From: Rhizobiaceae bacterium | GTDB taxonomy: Bacteria > Pseudomonadota > Alphaproteobacteria > Rhizobiales > Rhizobiaceae | Assembly: GCA_028865845.1 (NCBI GenBank) | Contig: JAGWJK010000154.1 | Span: forward strand, 1-8,044 | Direction: 5' to 3' | DNA: 8,044 bases | Shown: piece by piece, positions 1 to 6,360 of the stretch | Layout of the letters: each line of letters starts with the position of its first letter | Position numbering within the stretch: the stretch's first letter is position 1 | Made by a program: the position numbers and the translations under genes | The notes under the pieces: model-generated | The model's input: only the letters and a program-made list of their open reading frames with translations | Database searches by the model: none | Told to the model about the DNA's origin: nothing

Positions 1-549
1 GACTCGACGCTGTTCCATCCGCAGCCGCTCGAAAACAACCCCTTCGGCCTACCGCGCCCGATCTTCATGACGGTCGGCCGCGTTGCGCTGGAGAAGAACC
101 TGCCCGCTTTCCTCGATCTCGATCTGCCGGGATCGAAGGTGGTCGTCGGTGACGGCCCCGCTCGCGCCGAGCTGCAGAAGCTTTATCCTGATGTGCTGTT
201 TACCGGCGCCAAATTCGGCGAGGACCTGGCGAGCGCCTATGCACAGGCCGATGTCTTCGTGTTCCCCTCGAAGACCGATACATTCGGCAACACCATTCTC
301 GAAGCCCTGGCGAGCGGTGTGCCGGTCGCTGCCTATCCCGTTACCGGCCCTGCCGACACGCTCGGCGGCAATGAGATGGCGGGGGCGCTCAGCGACGATC
401 TCGCTGCAGCATGCCTTGCTGCCTTGTCCTGCTCGCGGGAAGCCGCCCGCAATCTGGCGCTCAACTATTCCTGGGAAGCGGCGACGAACCAATTCATCAG
501 CAACATCCGCCTCGCCAATCGCCACGGCCGCATGGCACAGATCATGTGA
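1..549 (+). CDS. Glycosyltransferase, GT4/group 1 type, 3' part only
   Basis: The frame is open from base 1 to the TGA at 547-549, giving 182 codons. The start lies outside the window. What is present is the C-terminal, nucleotide-sugar-binding Rossmann half of a GT-B glycosyltransferase. It begins just after the inter-domain linker (DSTLFHP, similar to the 'VDTxLFxP' stretch of SQD2/MgtA-like enzymes). It continues with GRVALEKN (residues 26-33), VGDGP, an ADVFVFPS strand, and a donor-binding motif of the form D-x7-E (DTFGNTILE) followed by ALASGVPV. The first acidic residue of the usual E-x7-E is Asp, as is common in the SQD2/MgtA-like branch. Such enzymes transfer a sugar from a nucleotide donor to a lipid or polysaccharide acceptor at the inner membrane. 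The acceptor cannot be deduced. The next gene is on the other strand, so no operon partner is visible on this side. Confidence 0.88.
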   Translation, partial: DSTLFHPQPLENNPFGLPRPIFMTVGRVALEKNLPAFLDLDLPGSKVVVGDGPARAELQKLYPDVLFTGAKFGEDLASAYAQADVFVFPSKTDTFGNTILEALASGVPVAAYPVTGPADTLGGNEMAGALSDDLAAACLAALSCSREAARNLALNYSWEAATNQFISNIRLANRHGRMAQIM

Positions 550-683
550 GCCTCCGCAGGCGTGTTGTCCAACCTTCGGTACCCTGAGTGTTGGAGCAGG
601 AGCGCCTCTCCTATTTCCATTTCAGGCCGTGAACGCCAAAGCCCGCGGGGAGAACCGCGCGAGCCTCGATAGTCGATACCTGA
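550..683. other. Convergent intergenic gap, weak hairpins only
   Basis: These 134 bp separate the converging glycosyltransferase and hydrolase. Two small inverted repeats are visible: GCCT/AGGC directly after the glycosyltransferase stop (550-561), and CGCGG/CCGCG at 644-659 with a 6-nt loop. Neither is followed by a T-run on either strand, so neither is called a terminator. No open reading frame with a ribosome binding site was seen. Confidence 0.4.
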
Positions 684-1700
684 TTACTTCGCGAACGCCT
701 GCTTCAGCGTGGCATTGGCAACGGCGATCGCGCTGCGGACGGCCGGAGTTTCGGCGATTGCATTCAGCAGCACGAAATCGTGGATCGTGCCGTTGTAGCG
801 CAAGGAGGTAACGCGGACGCCGGCCTGGCTGAGCTTGCGCGCATAGGCTTCGCCTTCGTCGCGCAGCACGTCGTTCTCATCGACGATGACGAGTGCCGGC
901 GGCAGACCCTTGAGCTGATCAAGCGAGGCATTGAGCGGCGTTGCGGTCGGCTCCTTGCGCTTGGCCTCATCCGGCAGGTAGGCGTTCCAGAACCATTTCA
1001 TGGCTTCCTTGGTCAGCCAGGGGCCATTGGCATATTGATTATAGGAACCATCGTCGAAATTGGCGTCGGTGACGGGGTAGAACAGCACTTGCTGGGTGAT
1101 GGCCGGGCCACCCCGCTCCTTGGCAAGCAGCGTCACGGCCGCGGTCATATTGCCGCCGACGCTATCACCCACGACGGCCAAACGGCTGGCGTCGACATTG
1201 AATTCCTTGGCATGCTCCGCCACATACTTGGTAGCGGCGTAAGCCTGCTCGATGGCAGTCGGATATTGCGCTTCCGGCGAACGATCATAATCGACGAAGA
1301 CGACGGCGGCATCCGCGCCGTTGGCGATTTCGCGGACAAGGCGGTCATGCGTGTCGGCGTCGCCGAGGACCCAGCCGCCGCCATGGAAATAAAGGATGAC
1401 CGGCAAAGCGCCTTTGGCATGCTCGGGCCTGACGATGCGCAGCTTGACACTGCCGGTCGGTCCCACAGGTATCGTCTTGTTTTCGACAGATGCCGGCAAG
1501 GTTTTCACCTTGAAGGCCTGCTGGGCGCCGGCGAGCACGTTACGGGCGTCGGCGGGCGACAACGTGTAGATCGGCTTGGAACCAGCAAGCGAGTCGATGA
1601 ATTTCTGAGTGGTCGGCTCCAGAACGGGGTCGGCAGCGGCAGCAACGGTGGTAGCGGCAACGATGGCAGCGGCGGAAACGATGGTCTTGATCGTGGACAT
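684..1700 (-). CDS. Exported alpha/beta hydrolase, HSL (fold-3) family
   Basis: 338 aa. Family: hormone-sensitive-lipase-like esterases (alpha/beta hydrolase fold-3), which hydrolyse carboxyl esters. Residues 1-23 form a signal peptide (Lys5, then an Ala/Val-rich core ending in AAA before DP), so the enzyme probably acts in the periplasm or outside the cell. The oxyanion-hole motif HGGGW is at 106-110. The nucleophile elbow GDSVGG is at 178-183 with Ser180. The acid is probably Asp277 in DENDVLRDEG, and the base is His307 in TIHDF. All catalytic parts are present and the length is normal. The ATG at 1698-1700 has an AAGGAAT ribosome binding site about 7 nt upstream and puts the signal peptide at the N-terminus. 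The gene is divergent from an OhrR-type regulator, and an operator-like palindrome lies over its likely promoter, so repression by that regulator is inferred. The substrate is unknown; peroxidised or ordinary lipid esters, xenobiotic esters and lactones are all possible. Confidence 0.92.
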   Translation of the reverse strand: MSTIKTIVSAAAIVAATTVAAAADPVLEPTTQKFIDSLAGSKPIYTLSPADARNVLAGAQQAFKVKTLPASVENKTIPVGPTGSVKLRIVRPEHAKGALPVILYFHGGGWVLGDADTHDRLVREIANGADAAVVFVDYDRSPEAQYPTAIEQAYAATKYVAEHAKEFNVDASRLAVVGDSVGGNMTAAVTLLAKERGGPAITQQVLFYPVTDANFDDGSYNQYANGPWLTKEAMKWFWNAYLPDEAKRKEPTATPLNASLDQLKGLPPALVIVDENDVLRDEGEAYARKLSQAGVRVTSLRYNGTIHDFVLLNAIAETPAVRSAIAVANATLKQAFAK

Positions 1701-1744
1701 GAGCGAATTCCTTTTCGAGGTGGGTCCGTCGTGAAGACGTCTTT

Positions 1745-1773
1745 TGTATCGCGCACGATTGTTTATCGAACAA
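1745..1773 (-). promoter_or_regulatory. Candidate promoter of the hydrolase gene
   Basis: Read on the minus strand, TTGTTC (1768-1773) and GATACA (1745-1750) are separated by 17 bp and lie 45-73 bp before the hydrolase start. They are modest matches to sigma-70-type -35 and -10 boxes. The palindrome at 1757-1775 covers the -35 box and most of the spacer, which suits repression. The call is by eye; no transcription start is known. Confidence 0.35.
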
Positions 1774-1775
1774 TC
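1757..1775. promoter_or_regulatory. Operator-like palindrome, site 1
   Basis: GATTGTT-TATCG-AACAATC is a perfect 7-bp inverted repeat with a 5-bp centre. It is AT-rich and sits between the divergent hydrolase and OhrR-type genes. AT-rich inverted repeats of about this size are typical MarR/OhrR operators. The sequence from 1755 to 1767 recurs at 1813-1825 with one mismatch, which supports a repeated protein-binding site. Binding by the adjacent regulator is inferred. Confidence 0.55.
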
Positions 1776-1812
1776 AAACGTTTTGCATAGCTGCCATGCA
1801 TTTTTACCGTAT

Positions 1813-1838
1813 ACGATTATTTATCACGCGATATAAAT
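1813..1838. promoter_or_regulatory. Operator-like site 2, near the regulator's start
   Basis: ACGATTATTTATC (1813-1825) matches 12 of 13 bases of the corresponding part of site 1, 58 bp away in the same orientation. It continues into GATATAAAT, giving an imperfect inverted repeat (ATTTAT at 1819-1824 against ATAAAT at 1833-1838; inner TATC/GATA at 1822-1825 and 1830-1833). It lies 26-51 bp before the regulator's ATG and includes TATAAA (1832-1837), a possible -10 box with no good -35 partner. This fits autoregulation by the MarR protein, which is inferred. Confidence 0.45.
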
Positions 1839-1863
1839 TGATACGCTTAGGGAGCACACTGCG

Positions 1864-2304
1864 ATGTCAGACGACACATTGAAATTGGATACGTTCATTT
1901 GCTTCGCCCTATACTCGGCGAACCATGCGATGAACCGGCTTTACAAGCCCATGCTCGATGAGATGAACCTCACCTACCCGCAATATCTGGTGATGGTGAC
2001 GCTGTGGGAAGAGGACGGCCAGACCGTCGGGGGCATCGGCGAAAAGCTGTTCCTGGAATCGAGCACGCTGACGCCGCTGCTGAAACGTCTTGAGACGGCC
2101 GGCTTCATTCAGCGCACGCGCAGCAAGGAAGACGAACGCCAGGTGCTGATCAGCTTGACGGGCGAAGGCAAGGCGCTTCGAAAGAAGGCTGTCGACATTC
2201 CCGCCTGCATTCTCGACGCTTCCGGCAATACGCCGGAAAACCTGACCAAATTGAAGGCTGAGATCGTCGCTTTGCGTGAAGCGCTGAACAAGAACGCGGC
2301 CTGA
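1864..2304 (+). CDS. OhrR-type MarR family regulator, two-cysteine form
   Basis: 146 aa, cytoplasmic, winged-helix DNA-binding repressor. The N-terminal helix carries Cys13 ([11 protein letters not shown]), followed by Tyr27 in LYKPM and Tyr38 in LTYPQY. This Cys-Tyr-Tyr arrangement is the peroxide-sensing site of OhrR proteins, in which organic hydroperoxide oxidises the cysteine and releases DNA. A second cysteine, Cys115 (DIPACILDA), lies where two-Cys OhrR proteins such as that of Xanthomonas have their resolving cysteine. The recognition helix is about residues 65-80 ([16 protein letters not shown]), and the wing contains the conserved D-x-R (Asp90, Arg92). The ATG has AGGGAG 9 nt upstream. 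The usual partner ohr is not next to it; the divergent neighbour is a secreted hydrolase. It probably represses both itself and that gene through the two sites in the shared spacer. A general MarR function with another ligand cannot be excluded. Confidence 0.9.
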   Translation: MSDDTLKLDTFICFALYSANHAMNRLYKPMLDEMNLTYPQYLVMVTLWEEDGQTVGGIGEKLFLESSTLTPLLKRLETAGFIQRTRSKEDERQVLISLTGEGKALRKKAVDIPACILDASGNTPENLTKLKAEIVALREALNKNAA

Positions 2305-2326
2305 TCTTCGGCCCGTTCAGCGCTTC
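2278..2326. terminator. Stem-loop across convergent stop codons (probable terminator)
   Basis: A perfect 12-bp inverted repeat, GAAGCGCTGAAC (2278-2289) and GTTCAGCGCTTC (2315-2326), encloses a second small stem GGCC/GGCC (2298-2301 and 2310-2313). It spans the last codons and stops of both the MarR gene (TGA 2302-2304) and der (TGA 2317-2319). On the plus strand it is followed by TTCTTGTTCTC, a moderate U-rich tail. On the minus strand there is no T-run. It probably ends MarR transcription and may slow polymerase coming from der. Confidence 0.5.
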
Positions 2327-3747
2327 TTCTTGTTCTCGTACGGATTTTCCGAGCTGCGGAAATGGATGCGGATCGGCACGCCAGGCATGGCGAAATCGTT
2401 TCGCAGGCCATTTATCAGGTACCGCACATAGGATTCCGGCAGCGCATCCGAGCGGGTGCTGTTGATCATGAAGGCCGGTGGGCGCGCCTTGACCTGCGTC
2501 ATGTACTTCAGCTTGATGCGGCGGCCGGACACTGCCGGTGGTGGGTGCTGAACCTGCTGCATTTCCAGCCAGCGATTGAGCTTCGCGGTCGAAATTCTCT
2601 TGTTCCAGACCTTGTCGGTATCGACGATCGCCTGCATCAGGCGATCCAGCCCCTCGCCCGTCTGGCCGGAGATCGGCACAGCGCGAATGCCACGCGCCTG
2701 CGGCAGCAGCCGGTCGGTCTTCTCGCGCAGGTCGGCAAGGACGGCCTGGCGATCCTCGATCATATCCCACTTGTTGAAGGCAAGCACGGCGGCACGGCCT
2801 TCGCGGATGACCAGATCGACGATCTGCAGATCCTGCTTTTCAAAGGGAATGGTGGCGTCGAAGACGATGACAACGGTCTCGGCGAAACGGATGGCGCGCA
2901 GGCCGTCGGCGACAGAAAGCTTCTCCAGCTTCTCGGTCACCTTTGCCTTGCGGCGCATGCCGGCCGTGTCGAACATCTTGATGGTGCGGCCGCGCCAGCT
3001 CCAGTCCACCGAAATCGAATCGCGCGTGATGCCGGCCTCAGGCCCGGTCAGCAGCCGGTCTTCGCCGAGAAAGCGATTGATCAGCGTCGATTTACCGGCG
3101 TTCGGACGGCCGACGATCGCCACGCGCAACGGCTTGGTTTCGTCATAGGCAGGCTCTTCGTCGATTTCCTCGCCGTTTTCGTCGACTTCCGCGCGCGGAA
3201 TGGAGACATCCGTCTCCGCCTCGTCCTCGTCGTCCTCCGGAAAGGCGCGTTCAGGGCCGATCGCTTCGACGATCGCGTCGCGCAAATCCATCATTCCCTG
3301 ACCGTGTTCGGCCGAGATCGGGCAAGGTTCGCCGAGACCAAGCGTATAGGCGTCGTAAAAACCGCTGTCCGAACCGCGCGCTTCCGACTTGTTGGCGACG
3401 AGCACCACCGGGCGCCCATGCTTGCGCAGCATTTCGGCAAGCGTCTTGTCGACGTGGGTAAGGCCGGTCTTGGCGTCGACGACAAACAGCGTCAGGTCGG
3501 CTTCATCGATGGCCGCTTCCGTCTGGGCGCGCATTCGCCCCTGAAGCGACTCGTCCTGGGCCTCTTCGAGACCGGCGGTATCGACAATGCGGAACCTGAG
3601 GTCGATCAGCTTCGCGTCACCGGGACGGCGGTCGCGCGTGACACCCGGGGTATCGTCGACGAGCGCCAGCTTCTTCCCAACCAGACGGTTGAAGAGCGTG
3701 GACTTGCCAACATTCGGGCGACCAACGATGGCAACCGTGAAACTCAT
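2317..3747 (-). CDS. der: Ribosome biogenesis GTPase Der (EngA)
   Basis: 476 aa, an essential GTPase needed for assembly of the 50S ribosomal subunit. It has the diagnostic tandem of two G domains plus a C-terminal KH-like domain. G domain 1: P-loop GRPNVGKST (9-17), DTPGVTRD (32-39), DTAG (56-59), NKSE (119-122), SAE (145-147). An acidic linker covers about 165-205. G domain 2: P-loop GRPNAGKST (213-221), DTAG (260-263), NKWD (325-328), ISGQTGEG (359-366). The KH-like domain covers about 380-468 and the tail is basic (ENKKKR). NKSE in place of NKxD in the first domain keeps an acidic base-reading residue and is usual in rhizobial Der as I recall it. The ATG at 3745-3747 puts the first P-loop at residue 9, as expected. 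The gene begins 14 bp after the YfgM-like gene, so the two are probably co-transcribed. It converges with the MarR gene, with 12 bp between the stop codons. Confidence 0.97.
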   Translation of the reverse strand: MSFTVAIVGRPNVGKSTLFNRLVGKKLALVDDTPGVTRDRRPGDAKLIDLRFRIVDTAGLEEAQDESLQGRMRAQTEAAIDEADLTLFVVDAKTGLTHVDKTLAEMLRKHGRPVVLVANKSEARGSDSGFYDAYTLGLGEPCPISAEHGQGMMDLRDAIVEAIGPERAFPEDDEDEAETDVSIPRAEVDENGEEIDEEPAYDETKPLRVAIVGRPNAGKSTLINRFLGEDRLLTGPEAGITRDSISVDWSWRGRTIKMFDTAGMRRKAKVTEKLEKLSVADGLRAIRFAETVVIVFDATIPFEKQDLQIVDLVIREGRAAVLAFNKWDMIEDRQAVLADLREKTDRLLPQARGIRAVPISGQTGEGLDRLMQAIVDTDKVWNKRISTAKLNRWLEMQQVQHPPPAVSGRRIKLKYMTQVKARPPAFMINSTRSDALPESYVRYLINGLRNDFAMPGVPIRIHFRSSENPYENKKKR

Positions 3748-3761
3748 TTAATGGTGTACCT

Positions 3762-4445
3762 TCAGCCGTTTGCGACCGGCGCTTTACCGGAGGCGGTGAT
3801 GAGGTCGAGAAGCATCTGCGCGCGATTGCTGACGTTGCGTGGGCTCTCGGGATCGTCGACGATCGCCTGGAACCACTGCCGCGCCTTGGCGAAATCACCG
3901 CCCTTGTAGGCGGCAAGACCCAGGGCATCACGCGCCGAATGGCGGAATGCGTTCGCGGGAACCGCTAGTTCCTGAACTTCGGCCGCGACCTGATCGTAGG
4001 TGCCGGTCTCCACCAGCATATAGGCGGCGCGAAGGCGGGCAGCATCCTGGATGGCGGCGGGAACGCCGCTTTCCTTGCCGATAGCCGAAAGCGCCGCAAT
4101 TGCGCCGGCCGTGTCGCCCTTCTGCGCCTGCAGGGTTGCCGCGCGCATGCGTGCCAGCAGCGGATAGGAGCCATGCCCATCCTTCTCGATGGTCGCAAGC
4201 GCCGCCAGCGCCTGGTCGGTCTTGTTCTGGTCGGCGAGCGTCAGGGCGGCGATGAACTGATCGCCGCTCGCGCCAGCCTGGTTGCCCGCCCAATAGCGAT
4301 AGCCGCTATAGGCAGCCGTGCCGAGAACGATGAGCACGGCAGCCGCGATGATCAACCGGCCAAAACGGCGCCATACGAACCGCAATTGGTCCGAACGCAG
4401 TTCCTCGTTCACCTCGCGGATGAAGCTATCGTCGTTGAATGCCAT
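3762..4445 (-). CDS. Membrane-anchored TPR protein, YfgM-like
   Basis: 227 aa. The N-terminus (MAFNDDSFIREVNEELRSDQ) is charged and cytoplasmic, followed by one transmembrane segment at about 30-50 (LIIAAAVLIVLGTAAYSGY). The rest is an Ala-rich helical periplasmic region with degenerate TPR units, for example DQALAALATI, GDTAGAIAALSAI, and GDFAKARQWFQAIVDD near 188-203. This matches the TPR-like family that includes E. coli YfgM, a SecYEG-associated ancillary protein linked to periplasmic chaperones. The ATG at 4443-4445 has GGAGA about 5 nt upstream. It lies directly upstream of der, as yfgM does in E. coli with bamB between them; here bamB is missing. No convincing promoter was found in the 102 bp upstream (4446-4547), although TTACAT and TAGAAG 16 bp apart on the minus strand are weak candidates. 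The role in secretion or envelope quality control is inferred from the family. Confidence 0.85.
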   Translation of the reverse strand: MAFNDDSFIREVNEELRSDQLRFVWRRFGRLIIAAAVLIVLGTAAYSGYRYWAGNQAGASGDQFIAALTLADQNKTDQALAALATIEKDGHGSYPLLARMRAATLQAQKGDTAGAIAALSAIGKESGVPAAIQDAARLRAAYMLVETGTYDQVAAEVQELAVPANAFRHSARDALGLAAYKGGDFAKARQWFQAIVDDPESPRNVSNRAQMLLDLITASGKAPVANG

Positions 4446-4547
4446 TCTCGTCTCCGGCCCAGGCCAAACTATTCCATAAAAGCATGTGGGGTAGTGGGGC
4501 CTTCTACTCCATTTTGCGGCTTATGTAAGGGGGAGACGCAGAATTCG

Positions 4548-5129
4548 TCACATAACCAGCACGGGAACCCCGATAATCCACGCATGAAGCTTCCAGATGA
4601 TCAATCCCCAGACGATCACGCCGATCACGATGGCATAGAGATCGTATTTGGCCGACACGAAAGGACGCAGCACGATTTCGCCGGCACGCTCGCGCCGCTT
4701 CAGCGAAATGCGCAGGATCACGCCCCAGGCAAGGAAGGCGATAAACAGCAGCATGGCGGCGGCATCGCCGTTGATCAGCAGGTGCGCGAAGGCCCAGATC
4801 TTTACCGACAGCACCATCGGATGCTTGGTCCTGACCGCGATGTGCCCCGCCGGCAGCAGCGAGGCCACCAGACAGATCAGGGCGAACAGCATCAGGAGAA
4901 TGGTGATATGCGCCATCCAGAACGGCGGGTTCCACACCGGCGTCTGGTCGCGCGCCTGTCCGAAACCATAGATCAGCAGGATCAACGTCAAGACGCTCAC
5001 GATCGAGTAGCCGATCTTCCAGCCGCTTTCGCCGAGGCTTGCGATCATCGACCGGCGCAGGCCCGGCGCGACGACACGGATCAAATGAAGGCCTAGAAAA
5101 AGAATGATGCCTAATATCAGCAATGACAT
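4548..5129 (-). CDS. NnrU family integral membrane protein
   Basis: 193 aa, almost entirely hydrophobic. Membrane segments are likely at about 2-19, 38-56, 71-93, 106-118, 122-140 and 162-186. The family signature is the stretch TKHPM (101-105), then W112 and AHLLINGD (115-122); further histidines are at 15, 74, 96 and 182. NnrU proteins were named from denitrification gene clusters. They are homologous to plant 15-cis-zeta-carotene isomerase (Z-ISO), where histidines bind heme b, so a heme-binding role for His103 and His116 is possible but inferred. No denitrification or carotenoid gene is visible nearby, so a nitric-oxide link is not supported here. The ATG at 5127-5129 starts directly with the first membrane helix. 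The ribosome binding site is weak (GGGAT, 7-8 nt upstream). No clear terminator separates it from the YfgM-like gene 102 bp downstream, so read-through is possible. Confidence 0.88.
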   Translation of the reverse strand: MSLLILGIILFLGLHLIRVVAPGLRRSMIASLGESGWKIGYSIVSVLTLILLIYGFGQARDQTPVWNPPFWMAHITILLMLFALICLVASLLPAGHIAVRTKHPMVLSVKIWAFAHLLINGDAAAMLLFIAFLAWGVILRISLKRRERAGEIVLRPFVSAKYDLYAIVIGVIVWGLIIWKLHAWIIGVPVLVM

Positions 5130-5241
5130 GAGTGAAATCCCGTTCTTGTCTTAGGAGCAATCAGTATCGGCTGCAGCGGAAAATTGCCAGCGCGACCGCA
5201 GCTTTGCCGCATTTCCGCGAGAGGGAAGCATTACCCTCACA

Positions 5242-5290
5242 GCATGATTCCGAAAAGCGCGGGGTGCGCGGTTTTCGGCGGACATCATGC
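5242..5290. repeat. RIME-like intergenic palindrome
   Basis: A 49-bp imperfect palindrome. GCATGAT (5242-5248) pairs with ATCATGC (5284-5290), CCGAAAA (5250-5256) with TTTTCGG (5272-5278), and GCGC (5257-5260) with GCGC (5266-5269), around a short GGGGT loop. The arm sequences resemble the RIME-type mosaic elements scattered between genes in Rhizobium and Sinorhizobium genomes (recognised from memory). It lies between the divergent NnrU and deacetylase-like genes. An ATG in frame with the deacetylase (5287-5289) falls inside the right arm, so that ATG may be incidental. Just before it, GAGGG (5221-5225) and CCCTC (5234-5238) form a further small inverted repeat. Confidence 0.7.
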
Positions 5291-5313
5291 CCATTCCCAG
5301 CGCCGCGGTGACC

Positions 5314-6294
5314 ATGTTTCGTTTTATCTCCCTTGCCTCTCTCGCTGTTTCGATCGCCCTTCCCGCAATCGCCCAGGCGGATGAGAAGCCGAAACAGCTG
5401 GTGATGATCTCGTTCGACGGCGCACACGACAATGCGCTCTGGACGAAGAGCCGCGAGATTGCCTCGCGCAACGGCGCGCACTTCACCTATTTTCTCTCCT
5501 GCACCTTCCTGATGAACCACGACCAGGCCAAGGCCTATCAGGCGCCGGGCCAGAAGGCCGGCAAGTCCAATGTCGGCTTCGCCAAGAGCGACGACGATGT
5601 GCGTGCGCGCATCGCCAATATCTGGGGCGCCCATCAGGAAGGCCACGACATTTCCAGCCATGCCTGCGGTCATTTCGACGGCAAGAAATGGACGGAAGCC
5701 GACTGGAGCCGAGAGTTCATGAGCGCCCGCGTGGCGCTGCGCGACGCCTGGAAGAATGTCGGCGAAGCGGACAAGGAGCCGCAGGGCTGGGAGGATTTCG
5801 CCACCCACGACGTCAAGGGGTTCCGTGCACCCTACCTGTCGACCAGCGACGGCCTGGTAGCGGCCGAAAAGGCGATGGGCTTCGAATATGACGCCAGCCT
5901 GGTGACGAAGGGGCCGCTATTGCCGCAGGTCGTCAATGGCATCTATCGTTTCGGCCTGCCGCTGATCCCCGAGGGTCCCGACCATCATCTGGTTATCGGC
6001 ATGGACTATAATTTCTACGTCCACCATTCCAAGGGCGTCGAGGACAAGGCCGACAGCAAATCCTTCGAGGATCGCACCTTCAGCGCCTTCGAAGACGCCT
6101 TCAACAAAGAGTATAATGGCGATCGCATTCCGCTGCAGCTTGGCTTCCACTTCGTCGAAATGAACGACGGCGCCTACTGGCGCGCGCTCGACCGTTTCGT
6201 CAGCGACGTCTGCCACAAGGATGGCGTTGCCTGCGTCAGCTATTCGCAGGCGATCCCACTGATCGCAGCCCGCAGCAAGCCGCAGCAGGGCTGA
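5314..6294 (+). CDS. Exported polysaccharide deacetylase-like protein
   Basis: 326 aa from the ATG at 5314. A typical signal peptide (MFRFISLASLAVSIALPAIAQA, 1-22) precedes DEKP, so the protein is periplasmic or secreted. The fold is that of the polysaccharide deacetylase (NodB/CE4) family, which removes acetyl groups from sugars using a metal. Motif 1 reads SFDG (33-36) instead of the usual TFDD: the catalytic Asp35 is present, but the second, metal-binding Asp is Gly. Motif 2 is SHACGH (115-120), giving the metal-binding pair His116 and His120. Motif 3 is RAPY (171-174). The late histidine motif is LGFHF (276-280). Four cysteines (63, 118, 300, 307) could form disulfides. The substrate is unknown. 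An in-frame ATG at 5287 would add 9 residues and has GGCGGA 4 nt upstream, but it lies in the palindromic repeat. The later start has no clear ribosome binding site, so the choice is uncertain. The gene ends before a strong terminator and is monocistronic. Confidence 0.85.
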   Translation: MFRFISLASLAVSIALPAIAQADEKPKQLVMISFDGAHDNALWTKSREIASRNGAHFTYFLSCTFLMNHDQAKAYQAPGQKAGKSNVGFAKSDDDVRARIANIWGAHQEGHDISSHACGHFDGKKWTEADWSREFMSARVALRDAWKNVGEADKEPQGWEDFATHDVKGFRAPYLSTSDGLVAAEKAMGFEYDASLVTKGPLLPQVVNGIYRFGLPLIPEGPDHHLVIGMDYNFYVHHSKGVEDKADSKSFEDRTFSAFEDAFNKEYNGDRIPLQLGFHFVEMNDGAYWRALDRFVSDVCHKDGVACVSYSQAIPLIAARSKPQQG

Positions 6295-6328
6295 ACGTCT
6301 CTCGGCTGACATCACCAGTCTTGAATTG

Positions 6329-6357
6329 AAAAAGGCTCCGTTTCCGGAGCCTTTTTT
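6329..6357. terminator. Bidirectional Rho-independent terminator
   Basis: GGCTCCG (6334-6340), loop TTTC, CGGAGCC (6345-6351): a perfect 7-bp GC-rich stem. It is flanked by AAAAA on the left and TTTTTT (6352-6357) on the right, so it works as an intrinsic terminator on both strands. It sits between the deacetylase-like gene (stop at 6294) and the converging bacA (stop at 6361-6363) and serves both. Confidence 0.93.
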
Positions 6358-6360
6358 GGT

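Noticed and set aside
644..659. Possible terminator hairpin CGCGG/CCGCG after the hydrolase gene
   Set aside because: The stem is only 5 bp and no T-run follows on either strand.
780..1790. 336-codon open frame on the plus strand opposite the hydrolase
   Set aside because: The minus strand encodes a hydrolase with a full catalytic triad and signal peptide. The opposite frame shows only Gly/Asp-rich low-complexity sequence and runs into the operator region.
2362..3909. 515-codon open frame on the plus strand opposite der
   Set aside because: It is fully antisense to a certain der gene, has no recognisable domain, and is rich in Arg, His, Asp and Val as expected from the reverse reading of high-GC coding DNA.
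4173..5096. 307-codon plus-strand frame across the YfgM-like and NnrU genes
   Set aside because: It overlaps two real minus-strand genes and the gap between them, and its Gln/His/Arg-rich product has no recognisable domain.
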